Positions 34,994 through 36,673 of a stretch of DNA of 36,673 nt are shown piece by piece (position 1 is the first letter of the stretch; each line of letters starts with the position of its first letter). The notes beneath the pieces are model-generated. The model was not told where the DNA came from, made no database searches, and saw only the letters and a list, made by a program, of their open reading frames with translations. Source of the stretch: Chitinophaga pinensis. GTDB taxonomy: Bacteria > Bacteroidota > Bacteroidia > B-17B0 > Aurantibacillaceae. The DNA is taken from contig CAMCZO010000021.1 in the NCBI GenBank assembly GCA_945887955.1, positions 1 through 36,673 on the forward strand. Reading direction: 5' to 3'. The position numbers and the translations under genes are program-made.

Positions 34994-36268
34994 GTGCAAC
35001 TAATAAACAATTTTAAAAACGACATTCATTCCGCCAAAAAAATGGATCATGCCGATCCGTTAAAAAATTACCGTAATCAATTTATAATACCTCAACATCA
35101 AAACCAAGATATAATTTACTTTACAGGTAATTCTTTAGGTCTTCAGCCAAAAACAACTCAGGATTATCTTTTACAAGAATTAAATGATTGGGGAAAATAT
35201 GGCGTTGAAGGTCACTTTTTAGCAAAAAATCCATGGCTTTCATACCACGAAACGCTTACTGACAAAATGGCTAAAATAATAGGGGCTTTACCTCAAGAAA
35301 CGGTAATGATGAATCAACTTACTGTAAACTTACATTTACTAATGGTTTCATTTTATTGCCCTACTCCTCAGAGATATAAAATTTTATGTGAATCAAAAGC
35401 TTTTCCAAGTGATCAATACGCGCTTCAATCGCAAATAAAATTTCATGGTTATAAAATAGCAGATGCTTTAATTGAGGTAGAGCCCAGACAAGGGGAATTT
35501 CACATTCGCGAAGAAGATATAGAAGATGCAATCGAAAAAAATAAAGATTCTTTAGCTTTAATTATGATCGGCGGTGTTAATTATTTTTCGGGGCAAGTTT
35601 TTGACATGAAACGGATTGCTGAAGCAGGGCATAAAGTAGGCGCAGTTGTTGGGTTTGATTTGGCTCACGCCGCAGGTAACATCGAATTAAATCTTCACGA
35701 TTGGAACGTAGATTTCGCTTCTTGGTGTACTTACAAATACTTAAATAGTGGTCCAGGAAGTGTAGCAGGAGTTTTTGTTCACGAGAAAAATTTAAAAAAT
35801 TTAGATTTACCCTTATTTGCTGGATGGTGGGGTCATGATAAAACTACCCGATTTTTAATGGATAAAACTTTTGTTCCGATGAATACTGCCGAACGCTGGC
35901 AATTGAGTAACGCGCCTGTTTTAAGCATGGCCGCTTGTAGAGCAAGTTTAGATATTTTCGAAGAAGTGGGTATGCCTGCGTTAATCCAAAAAAGTAAAAA
36001 TTTAACTGCTTATTTAGAATTTATTATCCAAGAAATTAATCTACAAAAAAATAATTGTCTTCAAATTATTACCCCTAAAGTAAATAGAGGAAGTCAAATT
36101 TCGGTAATTGCTCATGGCTATGGTAAAGAATTATATACAAACTTAATTAAACATGGCGTTATGCCTGATTGGAGAGAGCCAAATGTAATTCGTTGCGCAA
36201 CTGTTCCTTTATATAATTCGTTCGAAGATATTTATCGCTTCGGACAAATCTTAAGTAGCTTACTCTAA
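34994..36268 (+). CDS. kynU: Kynureninase
   Basis: PLP enzyme that cleaves kynurenine or 3-hydroxykynurenine to anthranilate or 3-hydroxyanthranilate plus alanine. The 424-residue fold-type I chain has TGNSLGLQPK (38-47), the NQLTVNLHLLM phosphate loop, VVGFDLAHAAGN with the PLP-pairing aspartate, the Schiff-base Lys248 in SWCTYKYLNSGPG, and the GWWGHDKTTRF and MNTAERWQLSN segments that identify kynureninase. The start is a GTG at 34994. It is downstream of the truncated haemoglobin gene. The ALDH8-type gene at 6743-8185 could serve a later step of the same pathway, but the dioxygenase and decarboxylase steps are not present here. Confidence 0.95.
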   Translation: MQLINNFKNDIHSAKKMDHADPLKNYRNQFIIPQHQNQDIIYFTGNSLGLQPKTTQDYLLQELNDWGKYGVEGHFLAKNPWLSYHETLTDKMAKIIGALPQETVMMNQLTVNLHLLMVSFYCPTPQRYKILCESKAFPSDQYALQSQIKFHGYKIADALIEVEPRQGEFHIREEDIEDAIEKNKDSLALIMIGGVNYFSGQVFDMKRIAEAGHKVGAVVGFDLAHAAGNIELNLHDWNVDFASWCTYKYLNSGPGSVAGVFVHEKNLKNLDLPLFAGWWGHDKTTRFLMDKTFVPMNTAERWQLSNAPVLSMAACRASLDIFEEVGMPALIQKSKNLTAYLEFIIQEINLQKNNCLQIITPKVNRGSQISVIAHGYGKELYTNLIKHGVMPDWREPNVIRCATVPLYNSFEDIYRFGQILSSLL

Positions 36269-36318
36269 ATTTTTTTATTTAATAATTACACGAACTATAT
36301 TAATTTTAGTGCGATAAA

Positions 36319-36673
36319 TTAAAAAGCATTTATAAAATTAATTAATTCGTTGCGCTTTAAAACAAATTGATCATATAAATTTTTGTCTTTTAAAATCCGC
36401 CACATTCCAAAAGTTTTTGCTTTAAACTGATGGTAATGTAAGCTAAACCAACCAGTCATAATAAATATGAAACAAATAAATAATGGAAAAAATATATTTG
36501 TTGAAAATAAATAAATAACAAAAAACCAAACTAAATAATTAATTAAAAAGAAAATCATCCCAAGTGCTATCGCTATAGACGAATAAAACTCTTTGTTCTT
36601 TACAATTTTTCTTGTCAACTTTTTTGTAATTATATACGCTCCATAATTGCCGATTATTCCAATAACATAGAAA
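36319..36673 (-). CDS. Membrane protein, C-terminal part; possibly LPLAT-type acyltransferase (partial)
   Basis: The frame runs open to the window edge (the upstream codons read FYVIGIIGNYGAYIITKK), so the TTG at 36618 is not its true start and the 5' part is missing. What remains is two or three hydrophobic segments (YSSIAIALGMIFFLINYLVWFFVIYLF, FFPLFICFIFIMTGWFSL) and a C-terminal helical tail, KAKTFGMWRILKDKNLYDQFVLKRNELINFI. This layout resembles the C-terminal membrane portion that follows the catalytic domain in Bacteroidota 1-acylglycerol-3-phosphate acyltransferases, a tentative match because no HxxxxD motif is in view. Its stop lies 50 bases from the convergent end of kynU. Confidence 0.5.
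   Translation of the reverse strand, partial: FYVIGIIGNYGAYIITKKLTRKIVKNKEFYSSIAIALGMIFFLINYLVWFFVIYLFSTNIFFPLFICFIFIMTGWFSLHYHQFKAKTFGMWRILKDKNLYDQFVLKRNELINFINAF

Noticed and set aside
1..36673. CRISPR array, insertion sequence or prophage
   Set aside because: No regularly spaced direct repeats, transposase, integrase or phage genes were seen; the repeats found are short and local.

Overview
The window is a gene-dense, strongly AT-rich piece of bacterial chromosome, almost certainly from a member of the Bacteroidota (Flavobacteriia/Sphingobacteriia-like; I cannot name a genus). The evidence is two type IX secretion cargo proteins (one with a Por-type C-terminal sorting tail, one with a gliding-motility-associated C-terminal domain), OmpA/CarO-size and TonB-receptor-type beta-barrels, DUF3098, a RemB/Wzi-like barrel, a PIN-PhoH protein, a eukaryote-like class I ribonucleotide reductase, and several upstream sequences of the TAnnTTTG type used by the Bacteroidota housekeeping sigma factor. 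No IS element, phage gene, CRISPR array, rRNA or tRNA was found, so this looks like core chromosome rather than an accessory island.

Layout. 1-643 (+): end of an outer-membrane receptor. 738-5391 (+): flippase overlapping dUTPase, a HemC-HemD fusion, then an orphan membrane protein. 5394-8185 (-): one compact operon read leftward, ALDH8/aminomuconate-semialdehyde-type dehydrogenase, membrane-anchored J-domain protein, methylmalonyl-CoA epimerase, 2Fe-2S ferredoxin. 8357-11794 (+): HTH regulator divergent from that operon, TIGR03862-type flavoprotein, enoyl-CoA hydratase, small cysteine-containing membrane protein. 11796-21856 (-): B12-binding radical SAM protein, secreted M43-type metalloprotease, TolC-type channel, then a polysaccharide operon (gmd, fcl, RemB/Wzi-like barrel, WecA/TagO-like phosphotransferase). 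21977-27227 (+): DUF3098, giant secreted protein, RsmB-like methyltransferase, porin-like barrel. 27242-28597 (-): PIN-PhoH. 28797-29225 (+): exported rhodanese. 29314-32929 (-): nrdB-nrdA. 33319-36268 (+): ECF sigma factor, probable anti-sigma partner, group III truncated haemoglobin, kynureninase. 36319-end (-): C-terminal part of a membrane protein.

How genes work together. GDP-mannose dehydratase and GDP-fucose synthase make GDP-L-fucose, and the adjacent lipid-phosphate sugar transferase and flippase (elsewhere in the window) suggest a fucose-containing surface glycan. Kynureninase and the ALDH8-type dehydrogenase are two non-adjacent steps of the tryptophan/kynurenine to 2-aminomuconate route; enoyl-CoA hydratase and methylmalonyl-CoA epimerase fit downstream acyl-CoA metabolism, but that link is inference. 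NrdAB and Dut both serve dNTP supply.

No gene set here declares itself as a clearly new system. The most worthwhile leads are the repeat-rich nrdB/sigma intergenic region, the mutually exclusive hairpins between nrdB and nrdA, the sigma/anti-sigma/haemoglobin/kynureninase run, and the small membrane J-domain protein embedded in a catabolic operon.
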